Origin: Psychromonas sp030397575
GTDB taxonomy: Bacteria; Pseudomonadota; Gammaproteobacteria; Enterobacterales; Psychromonadaceae
NCBI RefSeq assembly: GCF_046250175.1
Contig: NZ_CP176468.1
Reading direction: 5' to 3' (one strand)
DNA: 64,000 nucleotides
Part shown: one piece after another, positions 8,429 through 16,202 of the stretch
Layout of the letters: each line of letters starts with the position of its first letter
How positions within the stretch are numbered: position 1 is the stretch's first letter
The notes under the pieces: generated by a model
Database searches by the model: none
Told to the model about the DNA's origin: nothing
The model's input: the letters and a program-made list of their open reading frames with translations, nothing else
Program-made: the position numbers and the translations under genes

Positions 8429-9107
8429 TTAATATCCTTTGTTGTCTTTTCTGTAAAAAGCCATAGATCACCACTAACAAAGAAACAGAAAAGGCCAATA
8501 ACATAAGAGATAGTTGATGCGCTTGGTCATATTGTAATGACTCCACGTGATCAAATAATTGAATTGATAGCACCTGTGTCTCACCAGGAATATTACCCCC
8601 TATCATCAACACCACCCCAAATTCACCAATCGTATGGGCGAAACCTAATGCTGCTGCAATAATAAAACTAGGCAACAACATCGGAAAAATTATTTTATAT
8701 AACCGTTCATACTTTCCATAACCTAAGGTAGCGCTGACCTCAAGATAACGCTTGTCTAAATGCACAAAGGCACTTTGCAGAGGTTGCACCACAAAAGGTA
8801 AAGAGTAAACAATGGAGGCAATCACTAATCCAGTAAATGAAAAGGCCAAAGATTGCTCATTAAAACTTAACCACCAACGGCCTAGAAAATGATTAGGGGA
8901 AAATGCGATCAATAGATAAAAGCCTAGCACTGTGGGTGGTAAGATCAATGGTAACGCCACTAACGACTCCACTAAAGGTCGAATTTTAGCTTGGCTTCGT
9001 GCTAACCACCAAGCTAAAGGTGGCGCAATAATCATTAATAAAAGCGTCGTTAGCCCTGCTAATTTAAGAGTAAGCCAAATCGCTTGTAAATCACCATCAC
9101 TTAACAC
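8421..9107 (-). CDS. modB: Molybdate ABC transporter permease ModB
   Basis: A 228-residue inner-membrane permease with five to six hydrophobic segments. The cytoplasmic coupling loop carries an EVSATLGYGKYERLYKIIFP motif (EAA loop with invariant Gly), which contacts ModC. The start codon is GTG, sharing one base with the modA stop (TAGTG), a translational-coupling arrangement that supports this start. The N-terminus LQAIWLTLKLAGLTT matches the family. It forms the membrane channel of ModABC. Confidence 0.94.
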   Translation of the reverse strand: MLSDGDLQAIWLTLKLAGLTTLLLMIIAPPLAWWLARSQAKIRPLVESLVALPLILPPTVLGFYLLIAFSPNHFLGRWWLSFNEQSLAFSFTGLVIASIVYSLPFVVQPLQSAFVHLDKRYLEVSATLGYGKYERLYKIIFPMLLPSFIIAAALGFAHTIGEFGVVLMIGGNIPGETQVLSIQLFDHVESLQYDQAHQLSLMLLAFSVSLLVVIYGFLQKRQQRILNA

Positions 9108-9829
9108 TAATTATAACCTTGTGCATGAATCAATTGTTGGGTTGGTTTTGAAAGTAGAAAATCACGAAATAAGTTTGCTTGCTCAACTTGTTGAGTATTT
9201 AAAACAATACCAGCTTGTATGATTGGTTGATGCCACTTAGCTGGAATCAACAGATAATGTTGTTGATTTTTTTGTACTAACGTAGCAAAAGCAACCATGC
9301 CTGCAGCAACATTATTTGACTCAACAAACTGATAAGTTTGACTAATATTACTGCCCTGTATGTATTGTTGTTTACCCCATTTACCTGCAGAAGTTAAAGC
9401 TTGTTGTGCCGCCACTCCATAGGGTGCAAACTTAGGATTAGCAATGGCCAAACGACCAGCGTAAGCCATAAAATCTTCAATAGTAGGATCGCTTTCAGCT
9501 GAAGGCATCCAAAAACCTAACCGTCCTTGAGCGTAAACAAAACTTTGGTTATTACCGACTTTATTCGCCTCTTGCAGTAACTGTACATGTTGTTGATCGG
9601 CTGATAAAAAGAGATCAAAAGGTGCACCATGTAAAATTTGTTGATACAGAGTTCCAGTTGATGCACTAGAAATATTTACCTTGATATTATATTTTTCAGT
9701 AAATTGCTCAGCTATCTCCACCGCAGATATCTTAAAGTTACTGGCAACTGCAACATTAATTGCCGCTTGACTTGATATACTAAACAAACTGAAGACTACG
9801 AAATAAAAACACGCAACATAACCATACAT
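9107..9829 (-). CDS. modA: Periplasmic molybdate-binding protein ModA
   Basis: A 240-residue substrate-binding protein. The first ~22 residues are a Sec signal peptide ending near SSQAA, and the mature protein begins INVAVASNFKISAVEIAEQF, the oxyanion-binding N-terminus of the ModA family. ASTGTLYQQILHGAPFDLFLSA is the second typical anion-site block. It captures molybdate (possibly tungstate) for ModBC. It is preceded by a good ribosome site (AAGGTG) and starts 87 bases after moaE stops on the same strand. I saw no ModE-type palindrome there, so it may be transcribed from moaA onward or have its own unrecognised promoter. Confidence 0.94.
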   Translation of the reverse strand: MYGYVACFYFVVFSLFSISSQAAINVAVASNFKISAVEIAEQFTEKYNIKVNISSASTGTLYQQILHGAPFDLFLSADQQHVQLLQEANKVGNNQSFVYAQGRLGFWMPSAESDPTIEDFMAYAGRLAIANPKFAPYGVAAQQALTSAGKWGKQQYIQGSNISQTYQFVESNNVAAGMVAFATLVQKNQQHYLLIPAKWHQPIIQAGIVLNTQQVEQANLFRDFLLSKPTQQLIHAQGYN

Positions 9830-9916
9830 TTTTGAGCACCTTAATTACTATCCATAACACGGATTTGTGTAGGATATGAATAGAGAAATAAATGGCAGCA
9901 ATGACCTACAAGTTCA

Positions 9917-10366
9917 TTACAAAGCCCACTTAGAGAGTGTCTTTTGATCGCTTTCCCTAGCATCAACCCATTTTGTTTCGCCACCTTCCATGGTTTCTTT
10001 TTTCCAAAATGGCGCTTCAGTTTTTAAGTAATCCATTATAAATTCGCAAGCCGCAAAAGCATCACCACGATGCTGACTGGCTATACCAACAAATACAATT
10101 TGATCATTAATAGTTAAATGCCCAACTCGATGAATCACGGTAGAAGCAATAATATTCCAGCGAACTTTAGCTTTTTCAACTATCTCAACCAAGCACTTTT
10201 CAGTCATACCAGGATAATGCTCTAGAGATAAATCACTGACTGTATGCCCGTCATTGATATCTCTCACTAAACCTGTAAAAGTAACGATAGCACCAATTGA
10301 TGACTGACACCGTAAACGTTCATACTCAACCTGTTGGTTGAAATCTTGCTCTTGCACACTGATCAT
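9917..10366 (-). CDS. moaE: Molybdopterin synthase catalytic subunit MoaE
   Basis: A 149-residue catalytic subunit of molybdopterin synthase, which inserts two sulfurs into precursor Z (cPMP) using thiocarboxylated MoaD. The conserved active-site segment PFWKKETMEGGETKWVDA near the C-terminus carries the catalytic lysines, and HRVGHLTINDQIVFVGIAS is the other family block. The ATG directly abuts the moaD stop (TAAATG), so the two subunits are translationally linked. Confidence 0.96.
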   Translation of the reverse strand: MISVQEQDFNQQVEYERLRCQSSIGAIVTFTGLVRDINDGHTVSDLSLEHYPGMTEKCLVEIVEKAKVRWNIIASTVIHRVGHLTINDQIVFVGIASQHRGDAFAACEFIMDYLKTEAPFWKKETMEGGETKWVDARESDQKTLSKWAL

Positions 10367-10615
10367 TTAACCGCCTGTAACAGGTGGAAAGAAAGCAACT
10401 TCATCACCTTCCTTTAACGCAATATTATTATTAACCATAGCTTGATTAACCGCTTTCAGACAAGGTTGAGAAGTTAACGTAACCGCCCACTCTGCTTTGT
10501 ATTCAGTTAAATATTGAAATAGTTGATCAGTATCTTGTGCTTGTCGCCATTCAACTTGCAAACTTCTAACGCCTAATTGCTCGCTCAATTTAGCAAAAAA
10601 TAAAACCGTAATCAT
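10367..10615 (-). CDS. moaD: Molybdopterin synthase sulfur carrier subunit MoaD
   Basis: An 82-residue ubiquitin-like protein. The C-terminus VAFFPPVTGG ends in the essential Gly-Gly that is adenylated by MoeB and converted to a thiocarboxylate. It partners with MoaE, encoded directly downstream. Its start overlaps the moaC stop by 4 bases (ATGA). MoeB is not in this window. Confidence 0.95.
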   Translation of the reverse strand: MITVLFFAKLSEQLGVRSLQVEWRQAQDTDQLFQYLTEYKAEWAVTLTSQPCLKAVNQAMVNNNIALKEGDEVAFFPPVTGG

Positions 10616-11115
10616 GCCTTATCCTGTTGTGTATTCTGTTGTGATGAATAATGCCCAGATTTCCCGCCGGTTTTTTCAAGTAATTTAACCGCTGAGATCA
10701 CCATATCCTTTTGAATGGCTTTGCACATATCATAAATGGTTAAAGCGGCAACAGAAGCAGCTGTCAGCGCCTCCATTTCAACACCCGTTTTACCAGAAAG
10801 TTTGCATAAGCTTTCAATTCTAACCCGATTAGATTCAGGCTCAGCATTAATATGCACCTCTACTTTGGTCAATGCTAATGGATGGCATAATGGGATCAAA
10901 TCAGCAGTCTTTTTAGCCGCCATTATTCCAGCAATCCGTGCAGTGGCAAAGACATCACCTTTATGGTGGTGACCGTTAATAATTAGGTCTAATGTTTCTG
11001 TAGACATGTCAACATAGGCCTCTGCAATAGCTTGACGAACTGTGCTGTCTTTGCCTGTTACATCAACCATATTCGCTTTACCATCTTGGTTAATATGTGT
11101 AAAACCGCTAGACAT
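10612..11115 (-). CDS. moaC: Cyclic pyranopterin monophosphate synthase MoaC
   Basis: A 167-residue enzyme that converts the MoaA product (3',8-cH2GTP) to cPMP. The family core is intact: MVDVTGKDSTVRQAIAEA at the N-terminus, LIPLCHPLALTKVEV with the active-site His/Cys loop, and KTGVEMEALTAASVAALTIYDM containing the catalytic Lys. MoaC is normally a hexamer in the cytoplasm. It shares one base with the moaB stop and overlaps moaD by 4 bases. Confidence 0.97.
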   Translation of the reverse strand: MSSGFTHINQDGKANMVDVTGKDSTVRQAIAEAYVDMSTETLDLIINGHHHKGDVFATARIAGIMAAKKTADLIPLCHPLALTKVEVHINAEPESNRVRIESLCKLSGKTGVEMEALTAASVAALTIYDMCKAIQKDMVISAVKLLEKTGGKSGHYSSQQNTQQDKA

Positions 11116-11633
11116 TATTTAGCTCCTACATGTGGCATAAAATTACAGGGTTTATGTTGAGAGTTTATTTGCTCCTCAATGATATTTGTCCAAGCAGTTT
11201 TACAAGCACCTGTTGAGCCCGGCATACAGAAAATAACTGTATTATTAGCAAACCCAGCGAGCGCACGGCTTTGAATTGTTGATGACCCAATTTCTTGATA
11301 TGAGACAGCACGAAATACCTCTCCGAAGCCTTCCACCTGTTTATCGAATAAAACAGATACTGCTTCAGGCGTTGTGTCTCTTGCTGTAAAACCAGTTCCG
11401 CCAGTCGTTAAAATAACTTCTATGGCAGGGTCTGCAATCCATTGAGATACCACGGCACGTATTTTATAGGGATCATCGATAACGATCTGTTTATCTGCAA
11501 GGTGGTGCCCAGCTTTTTTTAAAGATTCGACTAAATAACCACCCGAGGTATCTGTCGATTCATCACGGGTATCTGAGACAGTTAATACGGCAATAGTAGC
11601 CGGTGTAAATGCTTTGGTTGATAGATGGCTCAT
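11115..11633 (-). CDS. moaB: Molybdenum cofactor biosynthesis protein MoaB
   Basis: A 172-residue protein of the MogA/MoaB molybdopterin-binding fold with the motif LTTGGTGFTARDTTPEA and a GDD-like pocket. Homologues adenylylate molybdopterin (MogA), and E. coli MoaB keeps the fold though its activity is less clear. The C-terminal CNFMPHVG matches E. coli MoaB, as does overall length, so MoaB is preferred to MogA. I place the start at the ATG at 11633 and not at the GTG 15 bases upstream, because AAGGA sits 5 bases before that ATG and homologues begin there. No mogA or moeA is present in the window. Confidence 0.92.
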   Translation of the reverse strand: MSHLSTKAFTPATIAVLTVSDTRDESTDTSGGYLVESLKKAGHHLADKQIVIDDPYKIRAVVSQWIADPAIEVILTTGGTGFTARDTTPEAVSVLFDKQVEGFGEVFRAVSYQEIGSSTIQSRALAGFANNTVIFCMPGSTGACKTAWTNIIEEQINSQHKPCNFMPHVGAK

Positions 11634-11669
11634 GTTAATCCTTGTCACTATATAAAGTTATAAAAATGT

Positions 11670-12332
11670 TTATTTGAACTGACTTGGCTTCGAAAAATTG
11701 CTTAAACAGCGCAGCCATTGTTCAGGTGTATTGGTATTTTCAAATCGCTGTATATTATTCGCATTAGTTGGAATACCTTGTACTGAAAGGGTTTCAAATA
11801 AGCGATATAAAGAACGATGTTTTTTATGAGGTGTTTGAATGATATCTGACAAATAATCACGTAATGGCTTATTTAGGGTCAAAATTAATGGGAAAATAGC
11901 CTCTTGATAATAAACGCCAGCTATTTGAGGTAATGATTGTGGCGAGCTTGCTTGTTGCGACAACCTTTGTGAATAAGCCTCAATTAATGTAATACAATCT
12001 TGTGCTGCCAAAAAAGGCATATCCACTGGCATGATAAATAGTGCATTATAATCATCAAAAAAATGTTCAGTACAAGCTGCAATACCAGCAAGTGGGCCTA
12101 ACCCGCTATGCTTATCTGTAATACAAGGAAAATCAGGATAATCCCCGCTTACAAAGCAATCGCTTAAGCCGACCTGCTTTAGTAAGTTAAATGCACGTAC
12201 CAATAAGGTATGTTGATCAATGGTGAGCATGGCTTTATCTTGTCCCATTCTCAAAGATTGTCCGCCCGCTAGGACAATACCCGCTATTTTTACATTCATG
12301 ACTTTCTCAATACCCACTCTCATACTCAACAT
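11670..12332 (-). CDS. mobA: Molybdenum cofactor guanylyltransferase MobA
   Basis: A 220-residue GTP:molybdopterin guanylyltransferase that makes the MGD form of the cofactor used by DMSO-reductase-family enzymes such as Nap and Nar. The nucleotide-binding motif AGIVLAGGQSLRMGQDKAML near the start and GLGPLAGI plus MPVDMPFL in the middle are characteristic. It starts with several in-frame Met codons; 12332 is the longest, while the ATG at 12299 (MNVKIAG) fits E. coli MobA better and has GAGAAAG just before it, so the true N-terminus may be 11 residues shorter. Its presence points to molybdopterin-guanine-dinucleotide enzymes elsewhere in the genome. Confidence 0.92.
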   Translation of the reverse strand: MLSMRVGIEKVMNVKIAGIVLAGGQSLRMGQDKAMLTIDQHTLLVRAFNLLKQVGLSDCFVSGDYPDFPCITDKHSGLGPLAGIAACTEHFFDDYNALFIMPVDMPFLAAQDCITLIEAYSQRLSQQASSPQSLPQIAGVYYQEAIFPLILTLNKPLRDYLSDIIQTPHKKHRSLYRLFETLSVQGIPTNANNIQRFENTNTPEQWLRCLSNFSKPSQFK

Positions 12333-12402
12333 TAAGAGTCCGAAAGATAAGCACTACAATTAAATTATGTTCAAAATAATTTTTCAATAAATAAACACTA
12401 TC

Positions 12403-13380
12403 TTAACCACCAATTGACGCTAAATGAGGCGTGCCACCGGTGAGTCCTAAATCGAGGAAATGCGATGATTTCTTCTCTTTTAGAGCGGCTAATATAGTAC
12501 TTTTGAGTTCTGCTTTATCTTTGCTATCTTGTAATAAATGCCTTAAGTCGACACCTTCTTCACCAAACAAACAAAGGTGTAAACGCCCTACTGCAGACAC
12601 ACGTAGACGATTACAATTATCACAAAAATCTTTACTGTAAGGCATGATTAAACCAATTTCACCTTGATAGTCTGGGTGTGAAAAAACCTCTGCAGGACCG
12701 TCGTTAGCAATACGCGGTTTCTGTTGCCACTGTTGCGCTAACAAAGCTTGCTTAATGGTTTCACCAGAAAGATGATAACGACTAAAAAATTCATTATTAT
12801 CATCGGTTTGCATTAATTCGATAAAGCGTAATTGAATAGGCTGCGTTTTTATCCAGGACAAGAAAGTATTAAGGTCGTTATCATTTAACCCTTTCATTAA
12901 TACACTGTTGACTTTCACCTGCTCAAACCCTGCTTGCACGCAAGCCTCGACACCTTCCATCACTTTATGGAAGATATTTTTACCGGTAATAATATTAAAC
13001 GTATTAGCATCTAAGCTATCAACACTAACATTAATAGTATTCAGCCCTGCTTGATACCAATCAATAGCATGTTTACTAAGATTAAAGCCATTCGTTGTGG
13101 TGGCGACTTTTTTTATTCCTGGCACACCAGAAATTTGTTCTATGATTCCAGAAAAGTCTTTACGTAAACTGGGCTCACCACCTGTGATCCTAACTTTACT
13201 GGTTCCTAATTCTGCAAAGGCAGTAATTAAGTTTTGTATTTCATTTTGTGACAAAAATTGTTTTTGATGAGTACGTTGGTATCCATCGGGTAAACAATAA
13301 TTACATTTAAAATTACACTCATCGGTGATCGATAGGCGCAAATATTCAAACTTTCGATAAAATTTATCGACTAATTGCAT
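12403..13380 (-). CDS. moaA: GTP 3',8-cyclase MoaA (radical SAM)
   Basis: A radical SAM enzyme of about 325 residues that starts Mo-cofactor synthesis by rearranging GTP. The N-terminal cluster CNFKCNYC binds the SAM cluster, the C-terminal CDNCNRLRVS...LCLF cysteines hold the second 4Fe-4S cluster for GTP, and the protein ends in the functionally required Gly-Gly (SIGG). I choose the ATG at 13380: AAAGGA lies 7 bases upstream and the product then begins MQLVDKFYRKFEYLRLSI, aligning with E. coli MoaA. An in-frame ATG at 13416 would add 12 residues with a poorer ribosome site. It is the first gene of the Mo operon, divergent from the NarQ-like gene. No conserved Moco-riboswitch fold was recognised upstream. 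Confidence 0.96.
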   Translation of the reverse strand: MQLVDKFYRKFEYLRLSITDECNFKCNYCLPDGYQRTHQKQFLSQNEIQNLITAFAELGTSKVRITGGEPSLRKDFSGIIEQISGVPGIKKVATTTNGFNLSKHAIDWYQAGLNTINVSVDSLDANTFNIITGKNIFHKVMEGVEACVQAGFEQVKVNSVLMKGLNDNDLNTFLSWIKTQPIQLRFIELMQTDDNNEFFSRYHLSGETIKQALLAQQWQQKPRIANDGPAEVFSHPDYQGEIGLIMPYSKDFCDNCNRLRVSAVGRLHLCLFGEEGVDLRHLLQDSKDKAELKSTILAALKEKKSSHFLDLGLTGGTPHLASIGG

Positions 13381-13523
13381 GGTCAGTTCCTTTCCAAACA
13401 CGGGAGGCAAACTCATTTCTAAGCATACCCTTCTTAACCAAAAGTTCAGTTAAGCGGCTAGCATCACATATTTAAAACAAAACGTGCTAAACTTAGTGAT
13501 AAAAGCTCGGAGCTAATTAATAT

Positions 13524-13537
13524 ATGAATGAAATCAA
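13524..13537. promoter_or_regulatory. Possible FNR-family box between moaA and the NarQ-like gene
   Basis: ATGAA-TGAA-ATCAA has one perfect and one 3-of-5 half-site of the FNR palindrome (8 of 10 overall). It lies 53 bases before the sensor kinase start and about 144 before the moaA start. The match is modest; the divergent position between anaerobic genes is what makes it worth noting. Confidence 0.35.
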
Positions 13538-13589
13538 TTCCCTACTTGGGCCTCTCAATCAACTTGTAACCTTTTATTTTTAACTATCT

Positions 13590-15278
13590 ATGAAGATTAA
13601 TCTACTATTACATTCACTTTCTATAACAAAAGTGATTTCGACGATTGCTTTACTGATCTTAATTTTATCAGGGACGCACGTTTTTATTTTTATGACAACG
13701 TCACAGAGCCAAAGCAGTAATGATGATGCTATCAAAAGTTTAACGACTCTTCGATATGAGACGGAAAGTTTTATCTCTCCTAATCGATTAGATCGTCAAA
13801 AAATTCAACTAATAATCAACGAGTATTCCCCTTTAGTCGCAAATCAGCTTTTACAAAACAAATTCTTTGATGTTAATCAAATACACGAAGCTAATATAGA
13901 GTTAAGGTTTGAACTCATCGCTATTCAACAACAGCTTGATCAGTTGTCCGATGAAGAGCTAACCCTAAAGTTAACACATTTAAAAGAAAGTATTGAATTT
14001 ACTATCACGCAATATCAAGCTTTGATCGAAAAAGAGTCATCGGTTATTTTTGTATCGCAGATGATAATGTTCAGCTTTATGGTACTCAGCGCGATATTTC
14101 TGCTGTTTTACTGTCGCCGTTGTATTGTCACACCACTTAACAAACTGGAAGAAAACGTATACTCCATTTCTAATCACCACTTTAATGTTGATTTCATAGA
14201 AACCAGTAATGAAATTGGATTTCTATCGACTGGCTTAAAAAGTATGTCCGAAGAGCTTGAGTCATTAATTACAGCAATGCAAAAGAAGGTATTTGATAAG
14301 AAGACGGAATTAGAAACGGCCAATGAAAGTATTCAGTTTTTATTTACCATCTCTCAAACCCTGAGTACGGTTAAATTGACCCATCCAATCATTATTGAAG
14401 CTTTAAACGCTTTGGCCAAACAAACTAATTTAAGTAAGTTATGTTTAGAACTAGTAAACGGGGTTGAAATAGACAGTGATTACGGCTGTGCCACAAAAAA
14501 TAACCAGAATAACAAACGTATTCCAATCATGATTAATGGAGAACCTTTTGGGTATTTAAATTATATTCAAGCGACTCCAATGGCTGAAAACACCTCAATA
14601 ATCGTAAGCTTTAGTAGTTTATTAGCCCGAGCCTTATACCAAGAAGAATACAGCTTACAAGAACAAAAATTACTATTAATGGACGAACGTGGCGTTATTG
14701 CCCGTGAATTACATGACTCCATCGCACAAGCTTTATCTTTCCTTAAAATACAATGCACTGTGTTAAATAGACAAATAGACGCTGACAGTGAAAAGACAGC
14801 GGTCAAAAATTCTGTCAGTAATATTGAAGAAGCGGTTAGTGATGCTTATGTTCAACTACGCTCATTACTCTCTACCTTTAGGTTAAATATCAGCGAGTCT
14901 GATTTTAAAGAAGCTGTACTAGTGATGATTTCTCAATTGCAGAAACAAACTACCGCTAAAATTCAATTAGGTGAATTTGAGTCTAATTTCCAAACACATG
15001 CAAACCAACACATACATTTATTGCAAATTATTCGCGAAGCCATGATCAACGCAATGAAACATGCAAATTGTAGCAATATTATTGTAAACTGTGTCATTAT
15101 AGATCAAAAAGTTATCATCACTATTACAGATGATGGTATCGGTATTAAAGAGAAGCCAGGTAAAGACAATCACTACGGTATAGAAATTATGAATCAGCGC
15201 GCTGCTGAACTTAATGCTAAATTTGAGATAACAAACTTACCACTTGGCACTGAAATCAAACTTATATTTGAAATTTAA
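13590..15278 (+). CDS. narQ: NarQ/NarX-like nitrate/nitrite sensor histidine kinase
   Basis: A 562-residue membrane sensor. Two membrane helices (about residues 12-35 and 152-175) flank a ~115-residue periplasmic domain; then come a HAMP segment (to about 230), a signalling helix, a GAF-like region (about 245-345) and a HisKA_3/HATPase module. The phosphoacceptor is His375 in ARELHDSIAQ, the N-box is Asn487 in REAMINAMKHA, and the G1 box is DDGIGI at 514-519. The kinase core closely follows E. coli NarQ. The periplasmic P-box that binds nitrate is divergent: the Ile and the Leu-Arg are kept but the Ala-Gly-Ser core reads Leu-Thr-Thr, so the ligand is uncertain. The ribosome site is weak. narP follows after about 100 bases. 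Confidence 0.88.
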   Translation: MKINLLLHSLSITKVISTIALLILILSGTHVFIFMTTSQSQSSNDDAIKSLTTLRYETESFISPNRLDRQKIQLIINEYSPLVANQLLQNKFFDVNQIHEANIELRFELIAIQQQLDQLSDEELTLKLTHLKESIEFTITQYQALIEKESSVIFVSQMIMFSFMVLSAIFLLFYCRRCIVTPLNKLEENVYSISNHHFNVDFIETSNEIGFLSTGLKSMSEELESLITAMQKKVFDKKTELETANESIQFLFTISQTLSTVKLTHPIIIEALNALAKQTNLSKLCLELVNGVEIDSDYGCATKNNQNNKRIPIMINGEPFGYLNYIQATPMAENTSIIVSFSSLLARALYQEEYSLQEQKLLLMDERGVIARELHDSIAQALSFLKIQCTVLNRQIDADSEKTAVKNSVSNIEEAVSDAYVQLRSLLSTFRLNISESDFKEAVLVMISQLQKQTTAKIQLGEFESNFQTHANQHIHLLQIIREAMINAMKHANCSNIIVNCVIIDQKVIITITDDGIGIKEKPGKDNHYGIEIMNQRAAELNAKFEITNLPLGTEIKLIFEI

Positions 15279-15383
15279 GATTCACAAAAATCACTTATAT
15301 TTCATTTTTCTTACTATTTTTAATTTACATTATATTGTTTTCGATTATTGTATTTTAACTATGACTCGATAAAGGAATTACAA

Positions 15384-16019
15384 ATGAACAATGTATCTAC
15401 CGTTATTGTTGTTGATGATCACCCACTTATGCGTAAAGGTGTGACACAACTACTCAGTATTGACCCAAATTTTGTGGTAATAGATGAAGCAACCAACGGC
15501 ATTGAAGCTGTGAGCATGGTTAAAAAGCAACACCCTGATATGGTACTGCTAGATTTAAACATGAAAGCAGTTTCAGGCTTAGAAACTTTAAAGGCATTAC
15601 GTAACGATGGCATCAGCAGTAAAATTGTTATTTTAACTGTTTCGGATGCAAAACAAGATGTTATTTCATTAATTAACCAAGGTGCTGATGGCTATCTTTT
15701 AAAAGACACAGATCCTGAGATTTTGCTGGAAAATTTACACCGTATTCAACAAGGTAAATTAGTCGTTAGTGAAGAACTAACTGAATACCTCGATTGCTTA
15801 GATCAAGAAAATAACATCAGAGAAAAGATTGCGACATTAACCCGTCGTGAAAGCCAAATTATGGGAGAAATTTCAAAAGGATTAAGTAACAAAGAAATCT
15901 CAGATAACCTTAATATCTCTGAAGGTACTGTGAAAGTACATGTAAAAAGTCTATTGAAAAAGCTTGAAATTAAGTCTCGAGTTGAAGCTGCTGTATTGTT
16001 TTTAGAGCAACCAAAATAA
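15384..16019 (+). CDS. narP: NarP-type response regulator
   Basis: A 211-residue NarL/FixJ-family transcription regulator. The receiver has the acidic pair Asp11-Asp12, phosphoacceptor Asp57 in LLDLNMKAVSGLETL, Thr85 and Lys107. The C-terminal LuxR-type helix-turn-helix contains LTRRESQIMGEISKGLSNKEI and ISEGTVKVHVKSLLKKL. The LLDLNMK and LTVSDA signatures agree better with NarP than NarL. The start is set at ATG 15384, which has AAAGGA 7 bases upstream; the upstream TTG that would extend the frame has none. It is expected to be phosphorylated by the adjacent sensor and to control anaerobic respiration genes. Confidence 0.9.
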   Translation: MNNVSTVIVVDDHPLMRKGVTQLLSIDPNFVVIDEATNGIEAVSMVKKQHPDMVLLDLNMKAVSGLETLKALRNDGISSKIVILTVSDAKQDVISLINQGADGYLLKDTDPEILLENLHRIQQGKLVVSEELTEYLDCLDQENNIREKIATLTRRESQIMGEISKGLSNKEISDNLNISEGTVKVHVKSLLKKLEIKSRVEAAVLFLEQPK

Positions 16020-16202
16020 GTTGTTTATAAACGGTTTTTAACGCTTACAACCTCTTCAATAGCACACAATATCGACATATCATATAGCGATATTATCGCA
16101 GATAATGAACCTTTATTTTGGTACACTACCAGATAAAGGTTTTTTGCGTTTAATTCCACCCTAATTTCTGCACAATGACATTGAGAAACAGTAATAGTAG
16201 CT

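Noticed and set aside
9830..9916. ModE operator upstream of modA
   Set aside because: I looked for the ATCGnTATATA-type palindrome and found none; modA may be read through from moaE.
13433..13454. Inverted repeat CTTAAC/GTTAAG upstream of moaA as a possible Moco riboswitch
   Set aside because: Only 6 bp with a 10-base gap; none of the multi-stem structure of the Moco RNA was recognisable. A covariance-model search would decide.
15348..15383. 12-codon extension of NarP from a TTG
   Set aside because: No ribosome site, whereas ATG 15384 has AAAGGA and the homologous N-terminus.
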